Below, in pieces: positions 39,719-49,967 of a DNA stretch of 64,000 bases. The notes beneath the pieces were generated by a model. It did not search any database, had not been told where the DNA came from, and saw nothing but the letters and a program-made list of their open reading frames with translations. Positions within the stretch are counted from its first letter, which is position 1; each line of letters starts with the position of its first letter. The stretch spans positions 186,001 to 250,000 of the forward strand of contig NZ_SORE01000009.1 of the NCBI RefSeq assembly GCF_004366595.1, given 5' to 3'. This stretch comes from Paraburkholderia rhizosphaerae. Lineage in GTDB: Bacteria; Pseudomonadota; Gammaproteobacteria; Burkholderiales; Burkholderiaceae. Both the position numbers and the translations under genes were made by a program.

Positions 39719-39746
39719 CTTGAAAACACTGCCGACGTACTTATTT
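39719..39746 (+). promoter_or_regulatory. Candidate sigma-32 promoter upstream of dnaK
   Basis: CTTGAAA (39719-39725) is a perfect sigma-32 -35 element. After 13 bp comes ACTTATTT (39739-39746), a partial match to CCCCATnT. It lies about 85 bp before the dnaK ATG, so dnaK could be transcribed separately from grpE. Confidence 0.6.
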
Positions 39747-39830
39747 TGAGTGCAGGTATGAATTGAGGGGCGGGACGGCCGGCAAATGAACGGCGTTTCC
39801 GCAGCGATCAAAGTCAGGAGATTAGTCAAA

Positions 39831-41780
39831 ATGGGCAAAATCATCGGTATCGACCTCGGCACCACGAACTCGTGTGTGGCGCTGATGGAAGGCAATCAGG
39901 TCAAAGTGATCGAAAACTCGGAAGGCGCCCGCACGACGCCGTCGATCATCGCGTACATGGACGACAACGAAGTGCTCGTCGGCGCGCCTGCTAAACGCCA
40001 ATCGGTTACCAACCCGAAGAACACGCTGTTCGCGGTCAAGCGTCTGATCGGTCGCCGCTTCGAAGAGAAGGAAGTCCAGAAGGACATCGGCCTGATGCCG
40101 TACAAGATCGTCAAGGCTGAAAACGGCGATGCGTGGGTTGAAGCGCACGGTCAGAAGCTCGCGCCGCCGCAGATCTCCGCGGAAGTACTGCGCAAGATGA
40201 AGAAGACCGCCGAAGACTACCTCGGCGAGCCGGTTACCGAAGCCGTCATTACCGTTCCCGCGTACTTCAACGACAGCCAGCGTCAGGCGACCAAGGATGC
40301 CGGCCGCATCGCCGGCCTCGAAGTGAAGCGGATCATCAACGAGCCGACTGCGGCCGCGCTCGCGTTCGGTCTCGACAAGGCCGAAAAGGGCGACCGCAAG
40401 ATCGCGGTGTTCGACCTCGGCGGCGGTACGTTCGATATTTCGATCATCGAAATCGCGGATGTGGATGGCGAAATGCAGTTCGAAGTGCTGTCGACGAACG
40501 GCGATACGTTCCTCGGTGGTGAAGACTTCGACCAGCGCATCATCGATTACATCATCAGCGAGTTCAAGAAGGAGCAGGGCGTCGACCTGTCGAAGGACGT
40601 GCTCGCGCTGCAGCGCCTGAAGGAAGCGGCTGAAAAGGCGAAGATCGAGTTGTCGTCGACGCAGCAGACCGACATCAACCTGCCGTACATCACGGCGGAC
40701 GCGTCGGGTCCGAAGCACTTGAATCTCAAGTTCACGCGCGCGAAGCTCGAAGCGCTCGTCGAAGAACTGATCGAGCGCACGATCGAACCGTGCCGTACGG
40801 CAATCAAGGATGCGGGCGTGAAGGTCGGCGAAATCGACGACGTGATCCTCGTCGGTGGTATGACGCGTATGCCGAAGGTGCAGGAAAAGGTGAAGGAGTT
40901 CTTCGGCAAGGATCCGCGCCGTGACGTGAACCCGGACGAAGCCGTTGCCGTTGGCGCCGCGATCCAGGGCCAGGTGTTGTCGGGCGACCGCAAGGACGTG
41001 CTGCTGCTCGACGTGACTCCGCTGTCGCTCGGCATCGAGACGCTCGGCGGCGTGATGACGAAGATGATCAACAAGAACACCACGATCCCGACGAAGCACG
41101 CGCAGGTGTATTCGACGGCCGACGACAACCAGTCGGCGGTGACGATCAAGGTGTTCCAGGGCGAACGCGAGATGGCGGCCGGCAACAAGCTGCTCGGCGA
41201 GTTCAACCTCGAGGGCATTCCGCCGGCTCCGCGCGGTGTGCCTCAAATCGAAGTGAGCTTCGACATCGACGCGAACGGTATCCTGCACGTCGGCGCGAAG
41301 GATAAGGCGACCGGCAAGGAAAACCGGATCACGATCAAGGCGAACTCGGGCCTGTCCGAAGCCGAGATCGAGAAGATGGTGAAGGACGCGGAAGCGAACG
41401 CCGAAGAAGATCACAAGTTGCGCGAACTGGCCGATGCCCGCAACCAGGGCGACGCGCTGGTGCACAGCACGAAGAAAGCGCTCACCGAATACGGCGACAA
41501 GCTCGACGCCGGCGAGAAGGAAAAGATCGAAGCAGCGTTGAAGGACCTCGAAGAGACGCTGAAGAACGCCTCGGCCGACAAGGCCGCGATCGAAGCGAAG
41601 ATCGAGACGGTTGCGACCGCGTCGCAGAAGCTCGGCGAGAAGATGTACGCCGATATGCAGGCCGCGCAGGGTGCGGCCGGCGCAGCGGCGGGTGCCGCGG
41701 CCGCCGACCACGCGTCAGCGGCAGGCGAGAAGTCCGACGACGTTGTCGATGCGGACTTCAAGGAAGTGAAGAAGGACTAA
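39831..41780 (+). CDS. dnaK: Molecular chaperone DnaK (Hsp70)
   Basis: A 649-residue Hsp70. The ATPase domain (1-385) starts [18 protein letters not shown] and includes [31 protein letters not shown] and [13 protein letters not shown]. The linker [16 protein letters not shown] is near 390, then the substrate-binding domain and the Ala-rich lid ending in [14 protein letters not shown]. The ATG at 39831 has an AGGAG site. DnaJ follows after 258 bp. Confidence 0.99.
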   Translation: MGKIIGIDLGTTNSCVALMEGNQVKVIENSEGARTTPSIIAYMDDNEVLVGAPAKRQSVTNPKNTLFAVKRLIGRRFEEKEVQKDIGLMPYKIVKAENGDAWVEAHGQKLAPPQISAEVLRKMKKTAEDYLGEPVTEAVITVPAYFNDSQRQATKDAGRIAGLEVKRIINEPTAAALAFGLDKAEKGDRKIAVFDLGGGTFDISIIEIADVDGEMQFEVLSTNGDTFLGGEDFDQRIIDYIISEFKKEQGVDLSKDVLALQRLKEAAEKAKIELSSTQQTDINLPYITADASGPKHLNLKFTRAKLEALVEELIERTIEPCRTAIKDAGVKVGEIDDVILVGGMTRMPKVQEKVKEFFGKDPRRDVNPDEAVAVGAAIQGQVLSGDRKDVLLLDVTPLSLGIETLGGVMTKMINKNTTIPTKHAQVYSTADDNQSAVTIKVFQGEREMAAGNKLLGEFNLEGIPPAPRGVPQIEVSFDIDANGILHVGAKDKATGKENRITIKANSGLSEAEIEKMVKDAEANAEEDHKLRELADARNQGDALVHSTKKALTEYGDKLDAGEKEKIEAALKDLEETLKNASADKAAIEAKIETVATASQKLGEKMYADMQAAQGAAGAAAGAAAADHASAAGEKSDDVVDADFKEVKKD

Positions 41781-41801
41781 GCCGAGGTGCCGTCTGACCA
41801 A

Positions 41802-41829
41802 GGCCGCGCGTATCGAGTCGCGCGCGGCC
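41802..41829 (+). terminator. GC hairpin in the dnaK-dnaJ gap
   Basis: GGCCGCGCG and CGCGCGGCC pair perfectly over 9 bp around a 10-nt loop, 21 bases after the dnaK stop codon. There is no T-tract, so it may lower rather than stop read-through into dnaJ, or protect the dnaK mRNA end. The rest of the 258-bp gap shows no gene. Confidence 0.4.
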
Positions 41830-42038
41830 CGGCTACAAGACCTGCGGTAAACCCTGTAGGGAGCCGTACGGAAAACGCGCCTGGCGAGCCTTCACGGCTC
41901 TCCGGGCACATTTGTTTTATGGCGGGCATGGCTTTGCGCCGGCACACAGCCGCGCGAGGCCAGCTCCGGGCGAGTCGCTAGACTCCAGCATTCATGAGGA
42001 GCCGCCGCGTCGCAGTGCGCGGATGGCGTTGAACCGAT

Positions 42039-43175
42039 ATGGCGAAACGGGATTACTACGAGGTTCTGGGCGTCGCGAAGAACGCGAGCGACGACGAGAT
42101 CAAGAAGGCTTATCGCAAGCTCGCGATGAAGTATCACCCCGACCGTAATCCGGGCAACAAGGATGCGGAAGAGCATTTCAAGGAAGCGAAAGAAGCTTAT
42201 GAAATGCTGTCGGATTCGCAGAAACGCGGCGCGTACGACCAGTACGGCCACGCGGGCGTCGATCCGAACATGGGGGCGGCGGGCGCCCAGGGCTTCGGCG
42301 GGTTTGCCGACGCGTTCGGCGATATTTTCGGCGACATCTTCGGCCAGGCGGCTGGCGGCGCTGCCCGCGGCGGCCGCGCTGGCCCGCAGGTGTATCGCGG
42401 CGCGGATCTGCGCTACAGCATGGAAATCACGCTGGAGCAGGCGGCACATGGCTACGACACGCAAATCCGCGTGCCGAGCTGGGTGTCCTGCGAGGTCTGC
42501 CACGGCTCGGGCGCGAAGCCAGGCACGAAGCCGGAAACCTGTCCGACCTGTAGCGGCAGCGGCACCGTGCGGATGTCGCAAGGCTTTTTCAGCATCCAGC
42601 AGACGTGCCCGAAGTGCCATGGCACCGGCACCTATATTCCCGAGCCTTGCACGCATTGCCATGGGGCAGGCAAGACCAAGGAAACCAAGACACTCGAAGT
42701 GAAGATTCCCGCCGGGATCGACGACGGCATGCGCATCCGCTCGGCCGGCAATGGCGAGCCGGGCATCAATGGCGGTCCGTCGGGCGATCTTTACGTCGAG
42801 ATCCATATCAAGCCGCACTCGGTTTTCGAGCGCGACGGCGACGACCTGCATTGCCAGATGCCGATCCCGTTCACCACGGCGGCATTGGGCGGTGAGATCG
42901 AGGTGCCGACGCTGGCTGGCCGCGCGAGCTTTACGGTGCCGGAAGGCACGCAGTCGGGCAAGACGTTCCGTCTGCGCGGCAAGGGCATCAAGGGTCTGCG
43001 TTCGAGCATCGCCGGCGACCTTTACGTGCATGTTCAGGTCGAGACGCCGGTCAAGCTGACCGACACGCAGCGGGATCTGTTGCAGCAATTCGAGAAGTCG
43101 CTTGTCGAGGGTGGTGCGCGTCATAGCCCTCAAAGCAAGAGCTGGTTTGACCGGGTCAAGAGCTTTTTCGATTAA
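42039..43175 (+). CDS. dnaJ: Chaperone protein DnaJ (Hsp40)
   Basis: A 378-residue class A J-protein that stimulates DnaK ATPase activity and delivers substrates. The J domain carries HPD at 33-35 (YHPDRNPGN). A Gly/Phe/Ala-rich linker (about 76-115) and four CxxCxGxG zinc repeats follow, starting at Cys151 ([32 protein letters not shown]). The C-terminal substrate domains complete it. The complete zinc set separates it from CbpA. Confidence 0.98.
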   Translation: MAKRDYYEVLGVAKNASDDEIKKAYRKLAMKYHPDRNPGNKDAEEHFKEAKEAYEMLSDSQKRGAYDQYGHAGVDPNMGAAGAQGFGGFADAFGDIFGDIFGQAAGGAARGGRAGPQVYRGADLRYSMEITLEQAAHGYDTQIRVPSWVSCEVCHGSGAKPGTKPETCPTCSGSGTVRMSQGFFSIQQTCPKCHGTGTYIPEPCTHCHGAGKTKETKTLEVKIPAGIDDGMRIRSAGNGEPGINGGPSGDLYVEIHIKPHSVFERDGDDLHCQMPIPFTTAALGGEIEVPTLAGRASFTVPEGTQSGKTFRLRGKGIKGLRSSIAGDLYVHVQVETPVKLTDTQRDLLQQFEKSLVEGGARHSPQSKSWFDRVKSFFD

Positions 43176-43195
43176 ATTCGAGTTAGTGCAACCTG

Positions 43196-45151
43196 ATGTC
43201 GGCGGTACCCATGACGGCCGTTGATCCGAATGCCGTATTCGCACTGCTCGACGACTGCAACTCGACCGCGCTGCGCCGCTCGAGTCGTCTGTACACGGGC
43301 TTTCGTCATGAGCACGTGTGCACCGATGGTGCGCAACTCGATACGGTATGCGAGGCGGCCGCCGACGATACGCGCCGCGGCCTGCACGCGGTCGTGCTAG
43401 CGGACTACGAATTCGGCCGTAACCTCGCTTTCACCAAAACGACGCCAACGCAGCGCGGCCCGTCCACATCGGGTGCGCTGCGTTTTTTATTGTTTGACCA
43501 CTGCGCGAAGCTATCGCGCGATGAAGTGGACGTGTGGCTCGTGCAGCGCGACAGCGGCGCGGTCGAGCCATCCATTGCGGGCACGGGCGGCGTGCAGGCG
43601 AGCGTCGATTATCCGGAGTTCGAGCGGGCCATCGACGCGATTCACGATGCGCTGCGTGCCGGCGACTCGTATCAGATCAATTACACATACCGGCTCGCCT
43701 TCGATGTATTCGGGCCGCCGGCTGCTCTTTTCAGGCGGCTGCGCGCGCGCCAGACGGTCCAATACGGCGCACTGATCGCGCTGCCGGATAGCCGCTGGGT
43801 GCTGTCGTGCTCGCCCGAACTCTTTATCGAAAAGAAAAGTGGCGCGCTGCGCGCCCGCCCGATGAAGGGCACCGCGCCGCGCTCGCGCGACCCGGCCGAG
43901 GACCGCGCGGCATCGGACTTCCTCGCTCACGATCCGAAGAACCGCGCCGAGAATGTGATGATCGTCGACCTGCTGCGCAACGATCTGTCGCGGGTCGCGC
44001 AGACAGGTTCGGTGAAAGTGCCGGCGTTGTTCTCGGTCGAGCCGTACGAATCGGTCTGGCAGATGACGTCGACGGTCACTGCGCTGCTGCGGCCGCGCAC
44101 GTCGTTTGCCGATATCCTGCGGGCGCTGTTTCCGTGCGGTTCGATTACCGGCGCGCCGAAACATAAGACGATGCAACTGATCGACGTGCTCGAAAGCACG
44201 CCGCGCGGGCTCTACACCGGCGCGATCGGCTGGCTTGACGCGCCCGCGCAACCGATGGCGCCGGCCACGCAGCGTTGCGGCGATTTTTGCCTGTCGGTCG
44301 CGATCCGCACGCTGACGCTTGAACCGGCGGCGGCGCGGCAAACCCCGGCGCGCGACCCGTCGTCGTCGCCCGCAGAAGCGCCTGAGCCGACGGGCGTCTA
44401 CCACGGCAAGTTAGGTATCGGCGCGGGTATCGTGCTCGACAGCGTGGCGGCCGACGAATACGCGGAGTGTCAATTGAAAGCGCGTTTCCTGACCGAAGCC
44501 GACCCCGGCTTCCAACTCTTCGAAACGATGTACGCCACCCACGAAGCGGGCGTGCGGCATATCGACCGTCATCTCGCGCGCGTTGGCGCAAGTGCGGGCT
44601 GGCTTGGTTTCCGGTTCGACGCTGCCGATGTGCGCGCGCGGCTTGCCGCGCGGTGCAATACGCTGCAAGCTGGCCAGCCGCATCGGATAAGACTCGTGAT
44701 CGACAAGGCCGGCGCGGTTGAGCTGACAGTGGCGCCGCTTGTGCCGCTCACCGGCGAAACCGTTGGCGTGCTGCTTGGCCCCGAGCATGGTTTTGCTCAC
44801 GTGCACTCGCACGACCCGCTGCTGCGCCATAAAACGACGCGCCGCGCCGAATACGACCGCGGCTGGCGAGAAGCGGAAGCGCTGGAGGCGTTCGACACGC
44901 TCTTTTTCAACGAGCGGGGCGAACTGACCGAAGGCGGCCGGTCGAATGTATTCGTGCAGATCGACGGGAAGTGGTGGACGCCGCCGCTAGCATGCGGCGT
45001 ATTGCCAGGCGTGATGCGCGCGGTGCTGCTCGATGACGCGCAAATGGGCGCCGGGGAACGCGTGCTGACCCGTGACGACGTGCTTAATGCTGACGCGCTG
45101 CTGCTCTGCAATGCGCTGCGCGGCGCACTGCCGGCGCGGATTGTCGGCTAA
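43196..45151 (+). CDS. PabB-PabC fusion: aminodeoxychorismate synthase component I and lyase
   Basis: A 651-residue fusion making 4-aminobenzoate for folate. Residues about 100-410 are the chorismate-binding PabB domain (AGDSYQINYTYRL, RPMKGTAPRSRDP, ENVMIVDLLRNDLSRV, CGSITGAPKHKTM). Residues about 430-651 are a class IV aminotransferase-fold PabC domain (GFQLFETMYA, the lysine in PLLRHKTTRRAEYDRG, FFNERGELTEGGRSNVFV). An Ala/Pro-rich linker joins them. It converts chorismate through aminodeoxychorismate to 4-aminobenzoate and pyruvate in one polypeptide; the PabA glutaminase subunit is not in this window. It begins 20 bp after dnaJ. Confidence 0.92.
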   Translation: MSAVPMTAVDPNAVFALLDDCNSTALRRSSRLYTGFRHEHVCTDGAQLDTVCEAAADDTRRGLHAVVLADYEFGRNLAFTKTTPTQRGPSTSGALRFLLFDHCAKLSRDEVDVWLVQRDSGAVEPSIAGTGGVQASVDYPEFERAIDAIHDALRAGDSYQINYTYRLAFDVFGPPAALFRRLRARQTVQYGALIALPDSRWVLSCSPELFIEKKSGALRARPMKGTAPRSRDPAEDRAASDFLAHDPKNRAENVMIVDLLRNDLSRVAQTGSVKVPALFSVEPYESVWQMTSTVTALLRPRTSFADILRALFPCGSITGAPKHKTMQLIDVLESTPRGLYTGAIGWLDAPAQPMAPATQRCGDFCLSVAIRTLTLEPAAARQTPARDPSSSPAEAPEPTGVYHGKLGIGAGIVLDSVAADEYAECQLKARFLTEADPGFQLFETMYATHEAGVRHIDRHLARVGASAGWLGFRFDAADVRARLAARCNTLQAGQPHRIRLVIDKAGAVELTVAPLVPLTGETVGVLLGPEHGFAHVHSHDPLLRHKTTRRAEYDRGWREAEALEAFDTLFFNERGELTEGGRSNVFVQIDGKWWTPPLACGVLPGVMRAVLLDDAQMGAGERVLTRDDVLNADALLLCNALRGALPARIVG

Positions 45152-45426
45152 CGCGCGGTTCGCGCTCACGCCGCCGACGTAACGGGCTACGTGCGCTGGA
45201 GCATAGGCGCATGCACGAAGCGTGCGATCCATGCGGTGAAGTGCGCGTGCCAGGGTGCGTCGTGTACGTCATGTAGCGCGGTGTCGTGATCTCGAATGCT
45301 CGCGACGTCGATCAGGCAGGAGGGGTTTCGCGTGATTTCTCGTGATGCCGCGAACACAGTCGCCACTAACGTTCGCAGTGCCCGGGAGCGCCACGCGCGA
45401 GCGAATGCGCGCCCCACCGCCTTGCC

Positions 45427-46242
45427 TCAGAACGTATGCTCCGAAGCCGGGAACGACCCATCCTTCACTTCGCGCACATACGCTTGAACCGCGGCAAGAA
45501 TGCTCGGCTGCCCCTGCATGAAATCCTTGACGAAGCGCGGCCGCTTGCCGGGGAAGATACCCAGCATGTCGTGCAGCACGAGCACCTGACCCGAGCAGTC
45601 CAGTCCCGCGCCGATGCCGATCGTCGGAATCTTCAACTGCTTCGTCACTTCTGCGGCAAGCCGGGATGGAATCGCTTCTATGACGATCAGTTGCGCACCC
45701 GCGTCCTGCACCGCGCGCGAGTCGCGCAGCAACTGACTGGCGGCCGCTTCAGTCTTGCCTTGCACCTTGAAGCCGCCGAATGCATGCACCGATTGCGGCG
45801 TCAGTCCGACGTGCGCGCACACCGGCACCGCGCGGTCGACCAGAAATCTCACGGTTTCGGCTGCCCATTCGCCGCCCTCGAGCTTCACCATCTGCGCGCC
45901 TGCGCGCATCAGTTTGACTGCGCTCGCGAACGCATCGGCGGGCGTGCCATACGTGCCGAACGGCAGGTCCGCGACGATCAGCGCAGACGGGCGCGCGCGT
46001 GCGACGCAGGCAGTGTGGTACGCGATATCGTCGAGCGTGACGGGCAGCGTCGTCGCCTGACCTTGCAGCACATTGCCGAGCGAATCGCCGATCAGCAGCG
46101 AATCGACACCGGCGCGATCGAGTAGCGATGCGAAGCTGGCGTCATAGCAGGTCAGCATCGCGATTTTCTCGCCGGCCTCGCGCATCGCCTGGAGTTTCGG
46201 GACCGTTATCGCGTTGCGGCTCGTTTCCTGCAAATAGGTCAT
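45427..46242 (-). CDS. panB: 3-methyl-2-oxobutanoate hydroxymethyltransferase
   Basis: A 271-residue enzyme of pantothenate synthesis adding a hydroxymethyl group from 5,10-methylene-tetrahydrofolate to ketoisovalerate. The motifs are [68 protein letters not shown] and [20 protein letters not shown]. It is the last gene of the minus-strand operon, after the folate gene folK and a deoxynucleoside kinase; its folate cofactor may explain the grouping. The 275-bp gap towards the convergent pabBC gene (45152-45426) shows nothing I can support. Confidence 0.96.
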   Translation of the reverse strand: MTYLQETSRNAITVPKLQAMREAGEKIAMLTCYDASFASLLDRAGVDSLLIGDSLGNVLQGQATTLPVTLDDIAYHTACVARARPSALIVADLPFGTYGTPADAFASAVKLMRAGAQMVKLEGGEWAAETVRFLVDRAVPVCAHVGLTPQSVHAFGGFKVQGKTEAAASQLLRDSRAVQDAGAQLIVIEAIPSRLAAEVTKQLKIPTIGIGAGLDCSGQVLVLHDMLGIFPGKRPRFVKDFMQGQPSILAAVQAYVREVKDGSFPASEHTF

Positions 46243-46282
46243 GGGGCAAAATCCGTTGAAGAGAAGCAAAGTCCCGCGCGGT

Positions 46283-46972
46283 CTACAGCGACGTTCCCTT
46301 GACGAAGAATTCCTTGCGGCCGCGCATCGTCTCGATGCGTTCGACCAGCAGCGCAAGGTCGTCGTTCGATTCGAGCGGGTTCAGATGTTCAGCGTTGACC
46401 GTCAGCACCGGCGTGCGGTCGTAGTGATAGAAGAACTGGTTGTACGCGTCGCACAGCGCACGCAGATACGCATCGGAGATTTGCAACTCCATCGGCACCG
46501 CGCGTTTCTGGATACGCGAGAACAGCACTTCGGGGCTCGCCTGCAGGTACACGACCAGATCCGGCGCGGGCCCGTCGGCCTCGAGCCGGGCGGACAGTGC
46601 TCGATATAACTGCCACTCGTCGTCTTTCAGCGTGAGGCGCGCGAAGATATCGTTTTTTTGCGTGATGAAATCGGTAATGAGCGGCGTGCCGGATGCGTGT
46701 AGCGTGGCGATATCCTGCACCTGCTGCGTACGTTGCAGCGCAAAGCTCAACTGCGCGGGAAGCGCATAGCGCGCGGTATCGCGATAGAAGCGTTCGAGAA
46801 AAGGGTTGTCTTGCGGACGTTCGAACAGCATTTGCATCGACCACCGCTCGGCGAGCCGCGTCGCAAGCGATGTCTTGCCGACGCCAATCGGCCCCTCGAT
46901 CGCGAGATACGCATACGGCGGACGCATCGCCGGCGCGGTCACAGTGAGTGGGGCGAGCGGCGACGCGGTCAT
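46283..46972 (-). CDS. Deoxynucleoside kinase (dGK/dCK family)
   Basis: A 229-residue P-loop kinase. Walker A is GPIGVGKT (27-34) in [59 protein letters not shown] and [22 protein letters not shown] match the bacterial deoxyadenosine/deoxyguanosine kinase family. It phosphorylates deoxynucleosides for salvage; the exact base preference cannot be read. Its ATG overlaps the folK stop codon by 4 bp, so the two are translationally coupled. Confidence 0.88.
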   Translation of the reverse strand: MTASPLAPLTVTAPAMRPPYAYLAIEGPIGVGKTSLATRLAERWSMQMLFERPQDNPFLERFYRDTARYALPAQLSFALQRTQQVQDIATLHASGTPLITDFITQKNDIFARLTLKDDEWQLYRALSARLEADGPAPDLVVYLQASPEVLFSRIQKRAVPMELQISDAYLRALCDAYNQFFYHYDRTPVLTVNAEHLNPLESNDDLALLVERIETMRGRKEFFVKGTSL

Positions 46973-47577
46973 GAACAGTTGCCTTTACCCGAGCCTGCGC
47001 GATGCCCGGCGCCGGAATCGCCACTGGCGGCCGGTGCACCTTCGCTCTGCTTGCCACTGTTGCCGCCCGTGAGCGCGCCCAGCAGCGGACAAAGGCAGGC
47101 GGCCTTCACCTTTTCGATACGCTGCGAGGCGACCGCGTCGAGGAAATCTTGTGCGCGGCCATGCTGCGGAATGATCAGCGACGGTTCGACTTCGACCAGC
47201 GGCACCAGCGCGAACGCGCGCCCGGTGAGCCGCGGATGCGGCACGGTCAGATCGGGTTCGTCGATGCAATGCTCGCCGTATAACAGGATGTCGATGTCGA
47301 GCGTGCGCGGCGCATTGCGATACGGCCGTTCGCGTCCGAAATGATGTTCGAGCTTGTGGCAAAGCGCGAGCAGATGCCGCACCGGCAACGCCGTCTCGAG
47401 CTTCACGACGAGGTTGAAAAAGTCATCGCCGCCCGCGTCGATGGGGGCAGTGCGATAGAGGCTGGACTTCGCGACCACGGTGATCGCGTGCTGCTGTGCG
47501 AGGCACACCACCGCGTCTTTCAGGGTCTGGCGCGCATCCCCGAGGTTTGCGCCGAGGCCGAGATAGGCAACCGTCAT
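46969..47577 (-). CDS. folK: 2-amino-4-hydroxy-6-hydroxymethyldihydropteridine pyrophosphokinase
   Basis: A 202-residue folate-pathway kinase (HPPK). The family start VAYLGLGANLGD, SSLYRTAPI, the F-NLV block DDFFNLVVKLET and the signature RTLDIDILLYG with PHPRL are all present. The last 40 residues are an extra Gly/Ser-rich tail ending in a Cys. It starts 48 bp after pcnB, the common pcnB-folK pairing, and overlaps the downstream kinase by ATGA. Confidence 0.95.
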   Translation of the reverse strand: MTVAYLGLGANLGDARQTLKDAVVCLAQQHAITVVAKSSLYRTAPIDAGGDDFFNLVVKLETALPVRHLLALCHKLEHHFGRERPYRNAPRTLDIDILLYGEHCIDEPDLTVPHPRLTGRAFALVPLVEVEPSLIIPQHGRAQDFLDAVASQRIEKVKAACLCPLLGALTGGNSGKQSEGAPAASGDSGAGHRAGSGKGNCS

Positions 47578-47625
47578 GGCTTCACTTCCTGCGACTTTCG
47601 TTCGACGGCTTCCGCTGGAACCGGG

Positions 47626-49284
47626 TCAGTCTTCGTGCGTGCCGTTCGGGCTCACATCCTTGACTTCGCGATTTCCTGCGGGCGTGCCGCCCTCCATTCC
47701 GTCACCCGCTTTGCGGTTTCTGGCGCCACCTCCGCGCCGCCGTCGTTTTCTGGGCGTCCGGTCCTTCCCGCCTTGCGTGAGCAATGCTTCGCGCGCGGCA
47801 GCGTCTCCATTTATGAATTCTGTCCACCACGCTGCCACCGACTCATCCAGTTCACCGGATTCGCAGCGCAACAGGAGGAAATCATACCCCGCTCTAAATC
47901 TTTGGTGTTCGATCAGCTTCAGCGCGCTGCGTCCCGATCGTCGTTCAAGGCGCAGTTGCAGCCCCCAGATTTCCCGCATGTCGGCCGAGAAGCGCTTGTG
48001 GATCGCGAGCTTTTCGGTCTGCATCTCGAGCACATCGTCCATCGCGCGATGCAATGCCGGCACCGGATACTCACCGTTCGCTTCGTATTGCTGCCAGCGC
48101 TGCTGCACGTCGTGCCATAGCAGCGTGGCGAACAGGAAACCCGGCGACACCGGTTTGCCGCTCACGACGCGCGCATCGGTGCGGTTCAACGCGAGCGTGA
48201 TAAAGCGCTCGCCATGCGGCTGTTCGAGCACGACATCGAGCAGCGGCAGCAGGCCGTGATGCAAGCCTTCCTTGCGCAGCCGCTGCAAGCACGCCAGCGC
48301 GTGGCCGGACAGCAGCAGCTTGAGCATCTCGTCGAACAGACGCGCAGCCGGCACATTGTTGATCAGGTCCGCGAGCGACGTGATCGGCGCGCGCGTCGCT
48401 TCGTCGATTTCGAAGCCCAGCTTCGCTGCGAAGCGCACCACGCGCAGCATTCGCACCGGGTCTTCGCGAAAGCGCGTCGCCGGATCGCCGATCATCCGTA
48501 GCAGGCGCGCACGCACATCGGCCATGCCGTTGTGGTAATCGAGCACCGTCTGCGTCGCGGGGTCGTAATACATCGCGTTGATCGTGAAATCGCGCCGCGT
48601 CGCGTCTTCGTGCTGTTCACCCCATACATTGTCGCGCAACACGCGTCCGCTTGCGTCGACCGCATGAGTGCGGCGATCGAGCTCGTCGCGCTTCATGCGC
48701 CGCGGCGGCGCGCCGCTAGCGCCGGTGGCGTTACCCGCGCTGGCATCGGCGGGCGGCGGATCGACCAGCGCGCGGAATGTCGATGTCTCGATGATTTCCT
48801 GGCCGAATTGCACGTGGACGATCTGGAAGCGCCGGCCGATGATGCGCGCGCGGCGAAACAGGCGCTGCACCTGCTCCGGCGTCGCGTCGGTCGCGACGTC
48901 GAAGTCTTTCGGCGCGATGCCGAGCAGCAGGTCGCGCACCGCGCCGCCGACGATAAACGCACGAAAACCCGCTTGCTGCAGGCCTTCGGTGACGCGAATC
49001 GCATTGCGGGAGATCAGTGTGGGATCGATGCCGTGAATGTCCGACGGGATGATGACGGGCACATCGGGGTCGCGCGCGCCTTCGTTGTTTGCCGCACGCG
49101 CGGGCTTGCGACGCGAGCGGGCGGTGGCCGAAGCAGCGGCTGTGGCGTTGGAGCCGGGCGTGCCGCGCGGTGGCGCGGGTTCGCCGCGTTGTGCCGCTGC
49201 GGTGTCTTCCTGCGCGTCCCAGGCGAGGTCGTCTGCGGCCTCGCGGTCCTGGCCGAACAGCTTGCGAATAAGTTTCTTGATCAC
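47626..49284 (-). CDS. pcnB: Poly(A) polymerase PcnB
   Basis: A 552-residue class II nucleotidyltransferase adding poly(A) tails that speed RNA decay. The catalytic core has GGAVRDLLLG (about 109-118) and the metal-binding Asp127/Asp129 in KDFDVATDA, then RRARIIGRRFQIVHV and TRRDFTINAMYYD. The protein has a 75-residue polar N-terminal extension and a basic C-terminal tail (TPRKRRRRGGG), typical of PcnB rather than CCA-adding enzymes. The start is GTG at 49284, overlapping the HAD gene stop by 4 bp (GTGA). Confidence 0.93.
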   Translation of the reverse strand: MIKKLIRKLFGQDREAADDLAWDAQEDTAAAQRGEPAPPRGTPGSNATAAASATARSRRKPARAANNEGARDPDVPVIIPSDIHGIDPTLISRNAIRVTEGLQQAGFRAFIVGGAVRDLLLGIAPKDFDVATDATPEQVQRLFRRARIIGRRFQIVHVQFGQEIIETSTFRALVDPPPADASAGNATGASGAPPRRMKRDELDRRTHAVDASGRVLRDNVWGEQHEDATRRDFTINAMYYDPATQTVLDYHNGMADVRARLLRMIGDPATRFREDPVRMLRVVRFAAKLGFEIDEATRAPITSLADLINNVPAARLFDEMLKLLLSGHALACLQRLRKEGLHHGLLPLLDVVLEQPHGERFITLALNRTDARVVSGKPVSPGFLFATLLWHDVQQRWQQYEANGEYPVPALHRAMDDVLEMQTEKLAIHKRFSADMREIWGLQLRLERRSGRSALKLIEHQRFRAGYDFLLLRCESGELDESVAAWWTEFINGDAAAREALLTQGGKDRTPRKRRRRGGGARNRKAGDGMEGGTPAGNREVKDVSPNGTHED

Positions 49285-49967
49285 GTGGTCTGGAATAGTT
49301 CGAGGATGCGCCAGCCGTGCGTCTGCGCATACTCGCGCAACGTGTCGTCCGGATTGGTCGCGATCGGGTCGGTGACCTTTTCGAGCAGCGGGATGTCGTT
49401 ATGTGAGTCGCTGTAGAAGTAGCTGCGCTCGAAATCCGACCATGTCTTGCCGAGCGAAGCAAGCCACGCTTCGGTGCGCACGATCTTGCCTTCGCGGTAG
49501 CTCGGCGTGCCGGTCGGACGGCCGGTGAATGCCGATGCCGGATGGCCGTCGACGGTTTCCACTTCGCACGCGATCAGCTTGTTGATGCCGAACACTTCGG
49601 CGATCGGCGCGGTAATGAATTCGTTGGTTGCGGTGACCATGCAGCAGAGGTCGCCCGCATCGCGATGTTGACGCACGAGTTCCATCGCGGCCGGCACGAT
49701 CGCCGGCTTGATCACCTCATGCATGTACTGGTCATGCCACACCTTCAACTGCTCGCGCGAGTGCTTCGCAAGCGGCGTCAGCATCGCGACCAGATACGCG
49801 TGGATGTCGAGTTTGCCGGCCTTGTAGTCGGCAAAGAAGCGGTCGTTTTCACGCGCGAAGTTTTCAGCGTCGACGATGCCGAGTTTCACCATGAAGCGCC
49901 CCCATTCGTGGTCGCTATCGGTGGGGATGAGGGTGTGATCGAGATCGAAAAGTGCAAGGTTAGCCAT
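49281..49967 (-). CDS. HAD-IB family phosphatase (SerB-like)
   Basis: A 228-residue haloacid-dehalogenase-fold hydrolase. Motif I is FDLDHTLIPTDSD (nucleophile Asp8, acid Asp10). Motif II is VTATNEF near 111. Motif III/IV is YFYSDSHNDIPLL near 187, with Lys in REGKIVRTEAW. The pattern belongs to the IB subfamily of phosphoserine-phosphatase-like proteins; the substrate is not predictable. It overlaps hda by 8 bp and pcnB by 4 bp, so all three are co-translated. Confidence 0.9.
   Translation of the reverse strand: MANLALFDLDHTLIPTDSDHEWGRFMVKLGIVDAENFARENDRFFADYKAGKLDIHAYLVAMLTPLAKHSREQLKVWHDQYMHEVIKPAIVPAAMELVRQHRDAGDLCCMVTATNEFITAPIAEVFGINKLIACEVETVDGHPASAFTGRPTGTPSYREGKIVRTEAWLASLGKTWSDFERSYFYSDSHNDIPLLEKVTDPIATNPDDTLREYAQTHGWRILELFQTT

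Noticed and set aside
39822..41711. 629-codon minus-strand ORF opposite dnaK
   Set aside because: Antisense to a highly conserved gene; open because of dnaK codon bias. Reports of such antisense proteins are generally artefacts.
45187..45417. 76-codon minus-strand ORF between pabBC and panB
   Set aside because: No ribosome-binding site, no motif and a biased composition; not enough support to call a gene.
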